Shown here in pieces: positions 45,301 through 53,174 of a stretch of DNA of 64,000 nucleotides; the stretch's first letter is position 1; each line of letters starts with the position of its first letter. Under the pieces are notes generated by a model. That model had not been told where the DNA came from. It was given only the letters and a program-made list of their open reading frames with translations, and ran no database searches. The stretch spans positions 186,001 to 250,000 of the forward strand of contig NZ_JBBLYU010000001.1 of NCBI RefSeq assembly GCF_037911135.1. The letters run 5' to 3'. Source of the DNA: Phaeobacter sp. A36a-5a. Lineage in GTDB: Bacteria; Pseudomonadota; Alphaproteobacteria; Rhodobacterales; Rhodobacteraceae. Position numbers and translations under genes: made by a program.

Positions 45301-45399
45301 TTGCGGATCGGTGAGGAGGAGTTCCTCGCAGTTGTCGAAAACGATGCCGCCACGGCTTTCAAACTGTTGCAGGTGGTTGCTGGCTACGTGTCGAGCTAG
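42391..45399 (+). CDS. ABC exporter-like protein with degenerate ATPase and C-terminal cyclic-nucleotide-binding domain
   Basis: This protein of about 1002 residues (from ATA) or 982 (from TTG 42451) has an exporter-type membrane domain (residues about 20-330), a nucleotide-binding domain split by a long insertion, and a CNMP-binding domain from about 871. The ATPase motifs are eroded: the P-loop position reads GVAAPSEEDRRALAG without GK[ST], the signature is replaced by LAASFAEPLAFSRA, Walker B is LILDAAMASYD with Ala for the catalytic Glu, and the H-loop is YLGSS. The C-terminal domain has YMILEGEAGLYL and LVGELGLIRKEPRALSMIA. It may be a regulated lipid or sensor protein rather than an ATP-driven pump. 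It stands alone. Confidence 0.85.
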   Translation: MERTLFRFIWNYSKRDQLVLLVVTACLFPLLYLTLELPKRIINDAIGAQSSTIDLLGYELNQLHYLWLLCGGFLLAVLAHGLLKMRINTMKGVLAERMLRRFRYRLISRVVRFPQPYFERVSQGELVSMITSESEPMGGLMGDAVSQPVLQAGQMLTILYFLFMQSVWFGLAAVALIPLQGWLIPMLQRQINLLNKKRIHQIRALASEIGESAAGASTLRLNGGWRYRMAVITDRLGWLYDIRFAIYQKKFFMKFLNNFITQLTPFLFYAVGGYLVLEGKVSLGALVAALAAYKDLASPWKELLAYYNQTQDMALRWDVILERFDPPGMVDEALMTGAPEDLKRLRGDIVVEGVNVRDADGNLVLEDLNARFPAGKVIGVAAPSEEDRRALAGLLTRELLPSAGKVCIDDQNMREIHQAVIAARIGHATSRPVLFQGSFGDNVMMPIRQRPLGTAQDLRRYDVAQRAGNSPDPLDASWLDPSLAGFSSEAELRDWWLRLVSGIGSDTALFRRGVEQRFDAKSHSELALQLVELRPKVQQAVTKAGLEQYVHFLASDRYNPALPVAENLLYATTQARITEDVLRQQSDFLDQLRALDLDVDLVALSRDVVEMLRQIFGIDGTDHPLFRKLGLEASAYEGALALVDKTRNDGVSTLSHEELARLLIVPFSISAEQIGAAFSDEIEERILAFRQSHSKQLTATLGDIFEPLDEAAFAPGLTVLENALFGKISDSAGGRAEEVQKLVSEVLVENGVRDRVVELIFDLPIAIGGQGLAASFAEPLAFSRASIKRPDILILDAAMASYDLDTRIAIHKNLRHLLPETTLIYLGSSFESPDVFDSYYELRQGRLVSDTPAADAVSDGAGSADLARKLRALEQTELFSELNRRQLRLLAFGARWYTAKAGDTVFLKDDEASDGAYMILEGEAGLYLPQEGDDSRLVAKVGAGRLVGELGLIRKEPRALSMIAESELTCLRIGEEEFLAVVENDAATAFKLLQVVAGYVSS

Positions 45400-45499
45400 C
45401 GCGGCCGAGACTTGTGGCAGGGCACGCGCAGGCCGGATGGTCAGACAGGCGGCGCGCATGAGCGACAGGTTCGAAATCCTACTGCGACGGGTAGTTCTG

Positions 45500-46732
45500 T
45501 TATTTGGTTTTGGGCGGCGCGCCGCCGACAAAACTGTTACCATCGGCGTAGTTGCAGGGGGTATCCTGCATATTGAGGTGCAAATCGTCTCCCTCGAATG
45601 GATGGGCGCGGGCGAGATCTTCGTCTACTTCGATACCAAGGCCGGGGGCGTCCGAGGGGATGACGAACCCAGCTTCGATCGTGATACTCTGCTTGATCAA
45701 CGACATGTGGAACGGCGTTTCAATGGTCTCAATCATCAGAAGGTTGGGGATCGACGCTGCCAACTGGATATTGGCAGCCCATTCCACCGGACCGGCGTAG
45801 AGATGCGGGGCCATTTGGGCACCAAAAACCTCGGCGATGGCCGCAATCTTCTTGACCTCCCAGATGCCACCTGCCCGCCCCAATGCGGGTTGCAGGATTT
45901 CGGCCGCGCCAGCGCGCAGCACAGCGGCAAACTCAGCCTTGGTGGTCAGTCGTTCTCCGGTGGCAACGGGAATGCGCACCCGTTCAGCGACACGGGCCAT
46001 ATCCGCGACCAAATCGGGGGGGGTCGGCTCCTCGAACCATAAGGGGCTATAGGGTTCAAGAGCCTTCCCCAACCGAATGGCGCCGGCGGGCGTGAACTGG
46101 CCATGGGTTCCGAATAGTAGGTCGGCACGATCTCCCACAGCCTCACGGATCGCTCGGCAGAAGGCGACGGATTTCGTGATGTCAGATTGCGCCGGCATAT
46201 GCCCGCCGCGCATCGTATAGGGACCGGCGGGGTCGAATTTGATCGCTGTATATCCGTTCTCCACAGCTGCAATGGCGGATTCAGCTGCCAGCTCGGGGCT
46301 GTTCCAGAACGCATCCATGTCGTGATGGGGTTGCGGATAGAGATAAGTATAGGCGCGCAGCCGCTCGTTCATTCGCCCGCCGATAAGTGCGTGAACCGGA
46401 CGATTGCGATCCTTTCCGAGAATGTCCCAACAGGCGATTTCCAGTCCTGAGAATGCGCCCATGACGCTGAGGTCGGGCCGCTGGGTGAAACCTGACGAGT
46501 ACGCCCGTCGGAACATCCATTCGATGTTTTCTGGCGATTGTCCCAGCATGTGGCGGTCAAATACATCACGGATCACGTGGCTCATCGCGTCTGGGCCGAT
46601 CGAGGCCGCGTAGCATTCGCCCCAGCCGATGATGCCGGTATCGGTGGTCACTTTGACGAGGATCCAATAGCGCCCTCCCCAGCCGGGCGCGGGTGGGGCT
46701 GTGACGATGATGTCGAGGTCTTGCAGTTTCAT
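45500..46732 (-). CDS. Mandelate racemase/muconate lactonizing-family enzyme
   Basis: This 410-residue enolase-superfamily enzyme of the sugar-acid dehydratase/cycloisomerase kind has an N-terminal capping domain and a barrel. Seen: AIKFDPAGPYT with a catalytic Lys, LLFGTHGQFTPAGAIRLGKA where the usual first metal-ligand D-x-N strand would be (Asp replaced, His retained), and PLWFEEPTPPD with a Glu ligand. The substrate may be an aldonic, uronic or anhydro-sugar acid. A Zn alcohol dehydrogenase lies upstream on the same strand, 28 bases apart, suggesting a joint sugar or alcohol route. Confidence 0.88.
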   Translation of the reverse strand: MKLQDLDIIVTAPPAPGWGGRYWILVKVTTDTGIIGWGECYAASIGPDAMSHVIRDVFDRHMLGQSPENIEWMFRRAYSSGFTQRPDLSVMGAFSGLEIACWDILGKDRNRPVHALIGGRMNERLRAYTYLYPQPHHDMDAFWNSPELAAESAIAAVENGYTAIKFDPAGPYTMRGGHMPAQSDITKSVAFCRAIREAVGDRADLLFGTHGQFTPAGAIRLGKALEPYSPLWFEEPTPPDLVADMARVAERVRIPVATGERLTTKAEFAAVLRAGAAEILQPALGRAGGIWEVKKIAAIAEVFGAQMAPHLYAGPVEWAANIQLAASIPNLLMIETIETPFHMSLIKQSITIEAGFVIPSDAPGLGIEVDEDLARAHPFEGDDLHLNMQDTPCNYADGNSFVGGAPPKTK

Positions 46733-46759
46733 GTCATTTCCCCGTGGCTAATGAACGGT

Positions 46760-47851
46760 TTATTGGTCGAAAACGATGATGTTGCGGCGCGCCGAGCCCG
46801 TCTTGGTGTCTGCGATCGCTGCATTGATCTCTTCAAGCCGCCACCGGCCGGAGATCAGCTCGTCCAGCTTCAAACGTCCTTGTTTGTAGAGGTCTACCAT
46901 CCATGGAATATCGCGCTGGATAACGACGTCGCCCATTTTCGACCCGATCATGCCCTGACCGATAGCCGCCATGATCACGGGTTCGTAGCTGGCTTTCGCG
47001 CCGGAATGGGGCATGCCGATCATCACCATGCGCCCACCGACACCGAGATACCTTGTGGCCTGATCGTAGGCGGGGATCGCACCAACGGTGACCAGGACGA
47101 CATCTGCACCGCGACCGCCAAGCGCTTTGTAGGCGGCCTTCCAAGGGGCATCCAGACTGCCGAGAACCGTATGGGTGGCCCCGAACTCTTCGGCAATGGC
47201 CAGCTTGTCCTCGCTGAGGTCGACAGCGACGATGCGGCGGGCGCCGGCGATACGGGCGCCCTGAATCGCATTGAGGCCGACACCGCCTGCACCAATCACC
47301 ACAACATCCTGGCCTGCGCGCAGCCGGGCGGCGTTCACCGCAGCGCCGACACCGGTGATCACGCCGCAGGACAGAAGTGCCGCAACGTCTTTACCCAGAT
47401 CTGCCGGAATTTTCACAATCTGGCGTTGGTCAACCACCACCCGTTCTGCAAATGCACCGCAGGCCATGGCCTGCATCAGGGGGGAACCTGCAAGGGTTTT
47501 CAGCGGGCCATTGATAGCATCATAGGGGGTCTCGCACAGCGTTGGAGCGCCCCCTGCACAGCTGGGACAGCTGCCGCAGGAGCGGATCAGGGTCACGACC
47601 ACGCTGTCGCCTTCGGCGAAGCCATGAACATGCTCGCCAACGGCGCTGATCACGCCGGCAGCCTCGTGACCATAGACAGCGGGCAGGAAACCGCCCCAGG
47701 CACCCTCCGCATAGGAGATATCACTGTGGCAGATCGCGACGGCATCCAGTGTGACCTCCACTTCACCGCTACGCGGCGCGGCAAGCTGGACATCCTCGAT
47801 CACAAGCGGGCTGCCGAACTGATGGCATACGGCTGCTTTAACGATAGGCAT
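46760..47851 (-). CDS. Zinc-dependent alcohol dehydrogenase
   Basis: This 363-residue medium-chain dehydrogenase has catalytic zinc ligands in ICHSD and GHEAAGVI, the structural zinc cysteines in CGSCPSCAGGAPTLCE, and the NAD-binding GAGGVGLNAIQGA. It resembles class III-like alcohol dehydrogenases. The start at 47851 (MPIVKAAVCH) follows GGGGAGAG; an in-frame start at 47905 adds 18 residues without support. It lies upstream of the enolase-superfamily gene and may oxidise a hydroxyl group in the same pathway. Confidence 0.92.
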   Translation of the reverse strand: MPIVKAAVCHQFGSPLVIEDVQLAAPRSGEVEVTLDAVAICHSDISYAEGAWGGFLPAVYGHEAAGVISAVGEHVHGFAEGDSVVVTLIRSCGSCPSCAGGAPTLCETPYDAINGPLKTLAGSPLMQAMACGAFAERVVVDQRQIVKIPADLGKDVAALLSCGVITGVGAAVNAARLRAGQDVVVIGAGGVGLNAIQGARIAGARRIVAVDLSEDKLAIAEEFGATHTVLGSLDAPWKAAYKALGGRGADVVLVTVGAIPAYDQATRYLGVGGRMVMIGMPHSGAKASYEPVIMAAIGQGMIGSKMGDVVIQRDIPWMVDLYKQGRLKLDELISGRWRLEEINAAIADTKTGSARRNIIVFDQ

Positions 47852-47989
47852 GTCGCGTCTCTCCCCTTTTGTGGTCACGGTGGACCGGGGGAAGCGAGCC
47901 CGCAAGCCCGAAACCGTCTGTGACGCGTCGTATCTTGAAGACGAATTGGCGCAGGGGGCAGGGAAACGGTTGCGCCGATCACCGCCGGG

Positions 47990-49342
47990 TCAGGAGGGAT
48001 TTCGTCTGGCTTGCAGTGCGGTGACGCTTTTCGCAAATTGCTGTGCCTCTTCCGGGGCAGAGCCAAGTTGCCGTACTGCGTCAAATATCGCGGTGTGATC
48101 AAGCTCTGGATAATGCGCGACCGTGATCTCCTGCAACGATTTTCCGTCTTGGGCGGCCTTGGCACAGAGCTCCTTGACCATCGCCTGCGCCTCACCACGC
48201 CGCATATGCTCAGCCAGAGCAAAGCTCAACGCTTCGGCATGAATGGTACCGTTGGCAGCGTTCAGATTGTGCCGCATGCGGTCGACATCCGGTGTCAGCC
48301 CCCGGGTCATGGAATTGGCAATCCGCACGGCACTGGCGGCGCAGAAAACGGTCTGCGGCAGGCTTAACCATTCGCCGAACCAGCTTGTGCCGTCCCGTTG
48401 GTGCTGATGACCAGCAGAATGATGCAGGGCCGAGAGCTGGGCGTTTGCCTGCGACGTCAGCGCAACCAATGCGGAGGCGCCTACCGGGTTTTGCTTCTGT
48501 GGCATTGTGGATGAGGCGCCGCGACTGCTGCTGATCGCAATCTCATCAATACCACTCTGACGGAGGGCGAGGCAGTCAGTACCCAGTTTGCCCAATGCAA
48601 CGCAGACCCGGGTAAACCAATCGGCAATACGCAAGACCGGCGTGCGGTCGGTATGCCAGCTGCGACCCGGATCGGCGAGCGACAGACCGGCGGCCAGTTC
48701 TGCGCGCAGCTCCGCAACCCGGGGGCCAAGCGCGCCAGAGGTGCCCGCGGCGCCTGAAAGTGACACCAGCAGACAGCTGTCGCGCAACCTTGGCAATTCG
48801 TCCAACAGCCCAAGCAGGGGCTGTCCCCAGGCGGCCACGACAGCGCCAAAACTTGTTGGCGTGGCCAGCTGGCCGTAGGTGCGTGCGGCCATCGGCAGGC
48901 TGGCATGGGCTTCAGCCAAATCGGAGAGCTGGGCCAGCAGCGCCAGCAGATCTCCTTCCACCGCCGCAAGCGCCTGTCGCAGGCGTAGCATCAGCGCGCT
49001 GTCCATGATGTCCTGCGAGGTGGCGCCCCAATGAATATATTGTGCATGTTCCGGCGCGCTCATCTCGCTCCGCAGTGCTGCGACCAGACCTGGAACCGGC
49101 ACGCCGTTCTGCCCAGCCGCAGCAGCCAGTGCCCCAGGATCAAGGGCGACCTCCATCACGGCGCGTCCGATCGCGGCGGCGCTGTCTTCGGGGATCATGC
49201 CGACTTTGCCCTGCGCCTTCGCTAGCGCACCTTCGACCAGCAGCATGGCACGGATTTCAGCACTGTCTGAAAACAGCCGGGAGACATCTCCGGCAGGAAA
49301 AAGCGCGGCATAGAGCTGACTGTCAAAAAGAGAAGCGGCCAT
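47990..49342 (-). CDS. pcaB: 3-carboxy-cis,cis-muconate cycloisomerase
   Basis: PcaB converts 3-carboxy-cis,cis-muconate to gamma-carboxymuconolactone in the protocatechuate branch of the beta-ketoadipate pathway. The 450-residue fumarase/aspartase-superfamily protein has IHWGATSQDIMDSA, AARTYGQLATPTSFG and the signature loop SSTMPQKQNPVGA. It shares one base with the end of the upstream hydrolase. Neighbouring PcaD supports the assignment, but pcaC, pcaH and pcaG are not in this window. Confidence 0.88.
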   Translation of the reverse strand: MAASLFDSQLYAALFPAGDVSRLFSDSAEIRAMLLVEGALAKAQGKVGMIPEDSAAAIGRAVMEVALDPGALAAAAGQNGVPVPGLVAALRSEMSAPEHAQYIHWGATSQDIMDSALMLRLRQALAAVEGDLLALLAQLSDLAEAHASLPMAARTYGQLATPTSFGAVVAAWGQPLLGLLDELPRLRDSCLLVSLSGAAGTSGALGPRVAELRAELAAGLSLADPGRSWHTDRTPVLRIADWFTRVCVALGKLGTDCLALRQSGIDEIAISSSRGASSTMPQKQNPVGASALVALTSQANAQLSALHHSAGHQHQRDGTSWFGEWLSLPQTVFCAASAVRIANSMTRGLTPDVDRMRHNLNAANGTIHAEALSFALAEHMRRGEAQAMVKELCAKAAQDGKSLQEITVAHYPELDHTAIFDAVRQLGSAPEEAQQFAKSVTALQARRNPS

Positions 49343-50064
49343 CAGAGATCTTTCACTATGGTTGCCATCACCGTTGCCAGTTGATCGGGCGCGGCAAAGA
49401 ACGGCGAATGTGACGTGTCGAGATTTTTTACCCGATCAGTGGGCCAATCCGCCACCATTTCTGCCTGATACTCTGGCGGGATGACGCGATCTTGGGTGCA
49501 TCGAATATAGGCTTTTGGTGTCGCGGCCCATTGTGGACCCAGTTTCACGGGCGTGTCTTGCGGCCTGATCGGCTGCGGTGCCAGTCGCGACAGCGCATAG
49601 TCCACCACTGACCTCGGGCAATCGTGGTATAGCAAATCCGGTGCGGCTTCGGGGTCGAAACAGTAGCTTTGCCCGTCCGCGGTTTTCAAAACCTTGCCGA
49701 TGAGCGGTTGGCTTGGGCCGCGTTTGCGCATGTCGATCATCGACAGGCCATTCCGGGGGACATAGGCGCAAAGGTAAATCAATCCACGCAGCGGTGGGCC
49801 GATATCGGCTGCGGCTGAAATCGGGTAGCCGGCCCAGGAATGGCCCACAACGATAGTCTCTGATCGCGCGGCGTCGCGGACAGCGGCTACGGTTTCCTCC
49901 AAAGTGACAGCGACTGGATCGCACCCCCGCGCGTTGCCGCCTATACGAGGGCCGGGAAGGTCGATGGTTCGTGCGTTGATCCCGCGTGCTTCCAGTTGAG
50001 GCAGGACGTCGCGCCAGCACCACGAACCGTGGCAGGAGCCGTGGACCAGCAGCAGATCAGTCAA
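49342..50064 (-). CDS. Alpha/beta hydrolase (esterase, SABP2/HNL-like)
   Basis: This 240-residue alpha/beta-hydrolase has the oxyanion start LLLVHGSCHGSWCWRDVLP, the nucleophile elbow GHSWAG with the catalytic Ser, and the C-terminal TSHSPFFAAPDQL with the His. It resembles plant-type methylesterases and related bacterial esterases. It is inserted between pcaD (overlap of 8 bases) and pcaB, where relatives carry pcaC/H/G. It may hydrolyse an aromatic ester or a lactone feeding the pathway; that is inference. Confidence 0.85.
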   Translation of the reverse strand: MTDLLLVHGSCHGSWCWRDVLPQLEARGINARTIDLPGPRIGGNARGCDPVAVTLEETVAAVRDAARSETIVVGHSWAGYPISAAADIGPPLRGLIYLCAYVPRNGLSMIDMRKRGPSQPLIGKVLKTADGQSYCFDPEAAPDLLYHDCPRSVVDYALSRLAPQPIRPQDTPVKLGPQWAATPKAYIRCTQDRVIPPEYQAEMVADWPTDRVKNLDTSHSPFFAAPDQLATVMATIVKDL

Positions 50065-50848
50065 TATGCCCGAGCTCCCTCAGGAAGGTCACCAAACGGT
50101 CGGCAAAGATATCGGGCTGTTCGACACAGGGAAGATGTCCGGCGCGGCGGATCAGCTCGAACCTTGATCCGGGGATTAAATCCACCGTTTCGCGAACCAG
50201 ATCTGCCGGCGTTGCACCATCATCCGATCCCGCGATGCCCAAGGTTGGCAGGCGCAGGCCGCTGGTTGGGGTGTAAAAATCAGTTCCGGCGATGGCCGCG
50301 CAGCAGCCGATATAGCCTTCGACCGATTGCCCAAGCAGCTGGGCGCGCCAGTGGGCCAGCTCCGGGGACCTGTAGAAGGCTGGAGCAAACCAGTTCTGCA
50401 TGATCGTGTCGGCGACCGCATCAAGCCCATCCTGCTTGATCGCATCAATGCGCTGTTGCCATTTGGCGGCGGTGCCAATCTTGGCCGCCGTATTCGAGAG
50501 CACCAGTCCGCGTATCAGATCCAGCCGCTTGACGGCCAGCCCCTGCGCGATCATCCCGCCGATCGACAAACCAACAAAAATACAGTCCCGCACCCCCAGA
50601 TGATCCAGCAGGCGCTCGGCATCGCGTACCAGAGCGCCCATCGAATAGGGAGCGGGCGTGGCCGACGTGCCGCCATGGCCGCGCAGGTCATAGCGAATGA
50701 TGCGCAGCGACGGCGGCAAGCGCGTCACCACGTCGTCCCAGACATGCAGATCGGTGCCGAGTGAATTGGCGAACACCAGCGTCGGGCCGTCAGGCGTTCC
50801 ATCCAATTGATAGTTCACCCGGATGTCACCCAGATCTGCAAGCGGCAT
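50057..50848 (-). CDS. pcaD: 3-oxoadipate enol-lactonase
   Basis: PcaD hydrolyses beta-ketoadipate enol-lactone to beta-ketoadipate. The 263-residue alpha/beta-hydrolase has YDLRGHGGTSA, the nucleophile motif VGLSIGGMIAQ with the catalytic Ser, and RRAGHLPCVEQPDIFA with the His. NSLGTDLHVWD at the N-terminus is typical of PcaD. It is first of a three-gene run pcaD-hydrolase-pcaB. No PcaQ-type regulator lies next to it. Confidence 0.88.
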   Translation of the reverse strand: MPLADLGDIRVNYQLDGTPDGPTLVFANSLGTDLHVWDDVVTRLPPSLRIIRYDLRGHGGTSATPAPYSMGALVRDAERLLDHLGVRDCIFVGLSIGGMIAQGLAVKRLDLIRGLVLSNTAAKIGTAAKWQQRIDAIKQDGLDAVADTIMQNWFAPAFYRSPELAHWRAQLLGQSVEGYIGCCAAIAGTDFYTPTSGLRLPTLGIAGSDDGATPADLVRETVDLIPGSRFELIRRAGHLPCVEQPDIFADRLVTFLRELGHID

Positions 50849-50944
50849 GGAACTCCTCCTGAGCTTATTCGATGCGCTTCCCTAGCCTGCGTGTTTCAGG
50901 ACGTAAACCCGATCCGAGCACCGCCATGCGGCTGGATCGCGGCT

Positions 50945-52147
50945 CTATTCGGCAGTCTCGAGCCGCATATGGGCCATGATTTGCCCATGGTCGGAGGCCA
51001 GCTTGTTATAAGGCGCTTCGGGGTGGCTGCCATCAGTAAGGTGGTCGTTGAAGACGCTGAAATATTGCATTTCGCCGATGGCCCCTGTCCATTCGGGATC
51101 AAAATGGCGGGATATATAGATCTGATCGATGCTCTGGTGCACGCCTCCGAATGTGGTGGTGTATACCACGTCACGGAGAGATTTCTTGAGAAACAGCTTT
51201 TCCGCCGAACGCAGGCGAACCCGGTCGATCATTTCCCGGATCTGACGGTCTTCGTCCGGGTTGTAGCGATCTCCCGAGTGGCGAGCGTCATGCCGCAGCA
51301 TCCAGGAGTAGTTGCGAAACGGTGTCTCGCCGCTGATGATTTCAGAGCTGACGGCATCCTCGCTATCATTGAAGTCTCCCAGGACCATGACCGGCCGGTC
51401 CTGTTCCAGCTCGTCCAGGATGGCGCGGCGCAGAACCCAGGCCTCGGCCATACGCCGCAGAGCTGCCCGCAACGCGCCCATGGCCCGCCCACTGGCATCA
51501 TAAGCCGTGAGCACGGTTTCGGGCGCATAAGGCGCCCCAAGTGGTGTTATGAACTCGCCCAGTTTCGATTTCAGGTGGCAGTTGAATACGCTGATGATTT
51601 GGTCCGCGACGGGAATGCGGGCCTTCATGATCGGTCGAGACAGCCGTCGCAGCGTGTAGTAGCCTGCGTCATCCTCGCCGCCCAGGCAGGCCATCGGGAT
51701 ATCCAGCGGCAGCGGCAGGTCCTGAATAATCTCGACCGGTTCCACAAAACCCGTACGTGACAGAATCGCGAGACCGGGGCGACGCTTGCCCGGAGTGTCG
51801 TGGTCATTTGTATTGGCAGCATAGGCCAGCTTGGCATCGGTATAGGGCGTATAGACCAGTTTGCGGAATATGGCTTTGCGGTGGTAGCGTTTGGAGCGAT
51901 CGGGCAGGGTCGCGGCGTTTACCTGTTTGCCACGCCGATCGGTTTCGGCGATCACCTCGCGCAGCGTCGCCTCATCGAAGATTTCCTGAAACCCCACGAT
52001 ATCGGCATCGAGCGTCAGCAGCTGATCGGCCAACCAATCGGATTTCCAAGCATATTCCTCGGGCGTGTAGCTTTGAAACCTGTAGTATTCTTGATCGGGA
52101 CCGATCAGGTTCTTCACATTGAAGGAGGCGATAGTGAACTCGGTCAT
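50945..52147 (-). CDS. Endonuclease/exonuclease/phosphatase-family protein
   Basis: This 400-residue protein of the Mg-dependent EEP fold (DNase I/exonuclease III/phosphoesterase) shows FTIASFNVKNL with the first metal-binding Asn, DADIVGFQEIFDE with the catalytic Glu, INVF-like ISVFNCHLKSK and VLGDFNDSEDA with Asp/Asn, and SDHGQIMAHM with the terminal Asp-His. The start at 52147 (MTEFTIASF) is clear; a longer frame runs into the upstream dehydratase gene. The substrate could be nucleic acid or a phosphoester. It is last of a four-gene minus-strand run. Confidence 0.88.
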   Translation of the reverse strand: MTEFTIASFNVKNLIGPDQEYYRFQSYTPEEYAWKSDWLADQLLTLDADIVGFQEIFDEATLREVIAETDRRGKQVNAATLPDRSKRYHRKAIFRKLVYTPYTDAKLAYAANTNDHDTPGKRRPGLAILSRTGFVEPVEIIQDLPLPLDIPMACLGGEDDAGYYTLRRLSRPIMKARIPVADQIISVFNCHLKSKLGEFITPLGAPYAPETVLTAYDASGRAMGALRAALRRMAEAWVLRRAILDELEQDRPVMVLGDFNDSEDAVSSEIISGETPFRNYSWMLRHDARHSGDRYNPDEDRQIREMIDRVRLRSAEKLFLKKSLRDVVYTTTFGGVHQSIDQIYISRHFDPEWTGAIGEMQYFSVFNDHLTDGSHPEAPYNKLASDHGQIMAHMRLETAE

Positions 52148-52199
52148 AGGGGCACTCCAGGGGCGAAGGGCACCGGATCGATCGGCGCGAGTGTGAAGC

Positions 52200-53174
52200 C
52201 TATCCGAACTTTTGTAGCGCTTCGGCAAAAATGGCGGGGTCGACATTGCCACCGGTCGCAATGGCAATGGCGCTCGATCCGTTGAGGTGGTCTGCGTGAA
52301 ACAAAGCTGCCGCCAGCGAGACAGCACCGCCAGGCTCCAGCACGATTTTGAGCCTCGAATAGGCCAGCGCCATGGCGTGCATGGCCTCGTCTTCGCTGAC
52401 AGCAATTCCGGAACCGCAGAGCCGTGACAGGATCGGGAAGGTGATTTCGCCGGGTGCAGGCGTGAGAATAGCGTCACAGAGTGAGCCGGCCGTGGTGTCA
52501 TTGCGACAGATCCGCCCGGCGGCCAGTGACCTGGCAACGTCATCGAACCCCTGCGGTTCACAGGGGCGAACCCGCATTTTTGGCGCAGCGTGTTCCAGCG
52601 CCAAGGCAACCCCCGAAGTCAAACCACCACCGCCGCAGCAGACCAGAACATCCGCCTCGGTCACGTCTTGTTCAGCAGCCTGTCGGGCGATTTCCAGACC
52701 AACTGTGCCCTGACCGGCGATGACCTCGTCGTCGTCGTAGGGCTTGATCAGGGTGAGGCCGCGAGCCTCTGCCAGCTCTGCCCCAATGGCGTCACGATTA
52801 TCGGTGGCGCGATTGAACAGCACCACCTCTGCGCCGAGCGCACGGGTGTTGGCGATCTTAATTCTTGGGGCGTCCTGCGGCATCAGGATCACGGCGGGTG
52901 TGCCATGGGCGGCCGCCGCTGCGGCCACACCCTGCGCATGATTGCCACTTGAATAAGCAAGCACGCCTTTCTTGCGCTGATCCTGGCTGAGCGCAGACAG
53001 CGCGGCCCAGCCCCCCCGGAACTTGAACGATCCGGTATGTTGCAGGCACTCGGCCTTGATCAGTACCCGGCGACCCGCGATGTCGTCCAGAAAGGGGGAG
53101 GAGAGCAACGGCGTTTCGCGGGCGTGGCCCCGCAGGCGCTCCGCAGCGGCACTGATTGCGGCAAAGGATGTCAT
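52200..53174 (-). CDS. PLP-dependent threonine/serine dehydratase-like enzyme
   Basis: This 324-residue fold-type II PLP enzyme probably deaminates threonine, serine or a hydroxy-aspartate-type amino acid. Seen: the PLP Lys51 in GSFKFRGGWA, YSSGNHAQGVA for substrate binding, and CCGGGGLTSG for the PLP phosphate. There is no regulatory ACT domain, so it is of the catabolic or hydroxyaspartate dehydratase kind. It overlaps the upstream alpha/beta-hydrolase gene by 4 bases. Confidence 0.9.
   Translation of the reverse strand: MTSFAAISAAAERLRGHARETPLLSSPFLDDIAGRRVLIKAECLQHTGSFKFRGGWAALSALSQDQRKKGVLAYSSGNHAQGVAAAAAAHGTPAVILMPQDAPRIKIANTRALGAEVVLFNRATDNRDAIGAELAEARGLTLIKPYDDDEVIAGQGTVGLEIARQAAEQDVTEADVLVCCGGGGLTSGVALALEHAAPKMRVRPCEPQGFDDVARSLAAGRICRNDTTAGSLCDAILTPAPGEITFPILSRLCGSGIAVSEDEAMHAMALAYSRLKIVLEPGGAVSLAAALFHADHLNGSSAIAIATGGNVDPAIFAEALQKFG

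Noticed and set aside
46538-47923. 461-codon plus-strand frame opposite the Zn alcohol dehydrogenase
   Set aside because: It is His/Asp/Gly-rich shadow sequence; the dehydrogenase on the other strand has all zinc and NAD motifs.
52148-52609. N-terminal extension of the endonuclease-family protein
   Set aside because: The extra residues are an alternative-frame reading of the upstream dehydratase gene and precede the conserved MTEFTIASFN start.
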